DNA of 34,129 nucleotides, from contig NZ_JAPCWC010000034.1 in NCBI RefSeq assembly GCF_026420865.1, positions 1-34,129 on the forward strand. Reading direction: 5' to 3'. Of this stretch, positions 33,683 to 34,129 are shown piece by piece. The DNA comes from Novosphingobium clariflavum. Its GTDB lineage: Bacteria; Pseudomonadota; Alphaproteobacteria; Sphingomonadales; Sphingomonadaceae. A model generated the notes under the pieces. The model ran no database searches. It was not told the origin of the DNA and worked only from the letters and a program-made list of their open reading frames with translations. Position 1 is the first letter of the stretch. Each line of letters starts with the position of its first letter. Both the position numbers and the translations under genes were made by a program.

Positions 33683-33912
33683 CGCTGCCAACCGCGTTTA
33701 CGGCCAGTCTGACTATTTCGTGTTCAGGGGCGCAGTCCTGTCTCGCACGTCCGATGATTGTGGCGACGATTTTTTCCCAGGTCAAGGTTACGCGCGATTG
33801 AGGGCATAGCGTGGATGGTACGCCGTAAGCGAGGTCTGACGGCCGCCTTGCAGGCGTCACCTCAAGGTTTGTTCGCCAGACAACGATTTCTCGGACATAA
33901 GCGGAACATGGG
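33683..33912. other. Intergenic region at the transposon end
   Basis: This 230-base gap lies between lysR and the Tn3-family transposase C-terminus. A terminal inverted repeat should lie close to the transposase stop. The stretch GGTTTGTTCGCC to ACATAAG (33866-33901) has the usual ATAAG-type inner end but lacks the standard GGGG outer end, so it is only a candidate. No gene is supported. Confidence 0.35.
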
Positions 33913-34129
33913 CTACGCTACACGCTTCAACCGCGCCATTGGCTCGTTGAGTGGGTGGAATTCACCTGCTGGAAGTCGCCTGGCCTGCTCCCAGAGGTAA
34001 TCGCCGGTCAGACTGATGTGCGCCCAGCCCATCGGAGAAAGGTGCGCAAGCAGTGCCGCATCGAACGTCGTGCCGACAGCGTTGAGGTGCTGGGCGGCCC
34101 GGTCGAGATAGACCGTGTTCCAGTAGGTG
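33913..34129 (-). mobile_element. tnpA: C-terminus of a Tn3-family transposase (partial at window edge)
   Basis: Seventy-one codons end at TAG (33913-33915) and run off the right edge. The translation YWNTVYLDRAAQHL, then LLAHLSPMGWAHISLTGDYLW, matches the conserved C-terminus of Tn3-family TnpA, which joins and cuts transposon ends (NTVYL, then LSPLGWEHINLTGDY in relatives). The rest of the gene lies beyond the window, so it may be intact or fragmentary. Its end marks the boundary of a transposon that extends rightward. The recombinase remnant at 20.7 kb is not obviously from the same element. Confidence 0.85.

Noticed and set aside
33453..33860. A 135-codon minus-strand frame over the lysR end and the gap
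   Set aside because: Mostly the complement of lysR, with no recognisable features in the intergenic part.

Overview
The window looks like a GC-rich alphaproteobacterial chromosome segment, most likely from a sphingomonad (Sphingomonadaceae). This is inferred from codon use, the gcd/oprB pair, the NodT-type outer-membrane factor, and the phaC/pta/ackA/fabI cluster. No rRNA, tRNA or CRISPR array was seen. Twenty-one complete protein genes, one small unrecognised-by-length gene, two partial end genes and two gene remnants are supported.

Left region (1-13.8 kb, minus strand). A tight nine-gene run is read leftward from 13017: a class I-like PHA synthase (phaC), a MaoC-phosphate acetyltransferase fusion, acetate kinase (ackA), an FabI-like enoyl-ACP reductase, an outer-membrane phospholipase A with an extra N-terminal domain, then a YhiI-RbbA-YhhJ type ABC export system (HlyD adaptor, double-ATPase/permease fusion, second permease) and a NodT/TolC-type outer-membrane lipoprotein. 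Five of the eight junctions are 4-bp stop/start overlaps, so the genes are probably co-translated. A TetR regulator with a perfect 20-bp palindrome at its start lies just upstream. The carbon-overflow and acyl enzymes, the envelope phospholipase and the exporter appear to be one transcription unit, which is the most interesting arrangement here.

Middle region (14.3-20.6 kb). A second TetR gene, predicted to be leaderless, is followed by a quinone-oxidoreductase-like MDR enzyme and an SDR. Both promoters carry the same TTGAACGATC-type operator. Next is a haem-globin-coupled diguanylate cyclase (DosC-like), then a minus-strand FUSC-family exporter with a small Rmf/CrpP-like gene overlapping its 3' end.

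Lactate region (20.6-28.0 kb, minus strand). A scar with a broken serine-recombinase gene precedes a lactate/2-hydroxyacid operon: lctP-type permease, FadR-type GntR regulator, FMN-dependent lldD, a decayed N-terminal fragment of FAD-dependent D-lactate dehydrogenase, and an NAD-dependent LDH-family enzyme with an unusual substrate-specificity residue. A TTGGTC-T-GACCAA operator sits upstream of the permease. A second FUSC-family gene lies beyond it.

Right region (28.1-34.1 kb). A carbohydrate porin (OprB) lies downstream of a membrane PQQ-glucose dehydrogenase (gcd), separated by a strong hairpin. A divergent LysR regulator follows across an AT-rich intergenic. The window ends in the C-terminus of a Tn3-family transposase, so the right edge is a mobile-element boundary.
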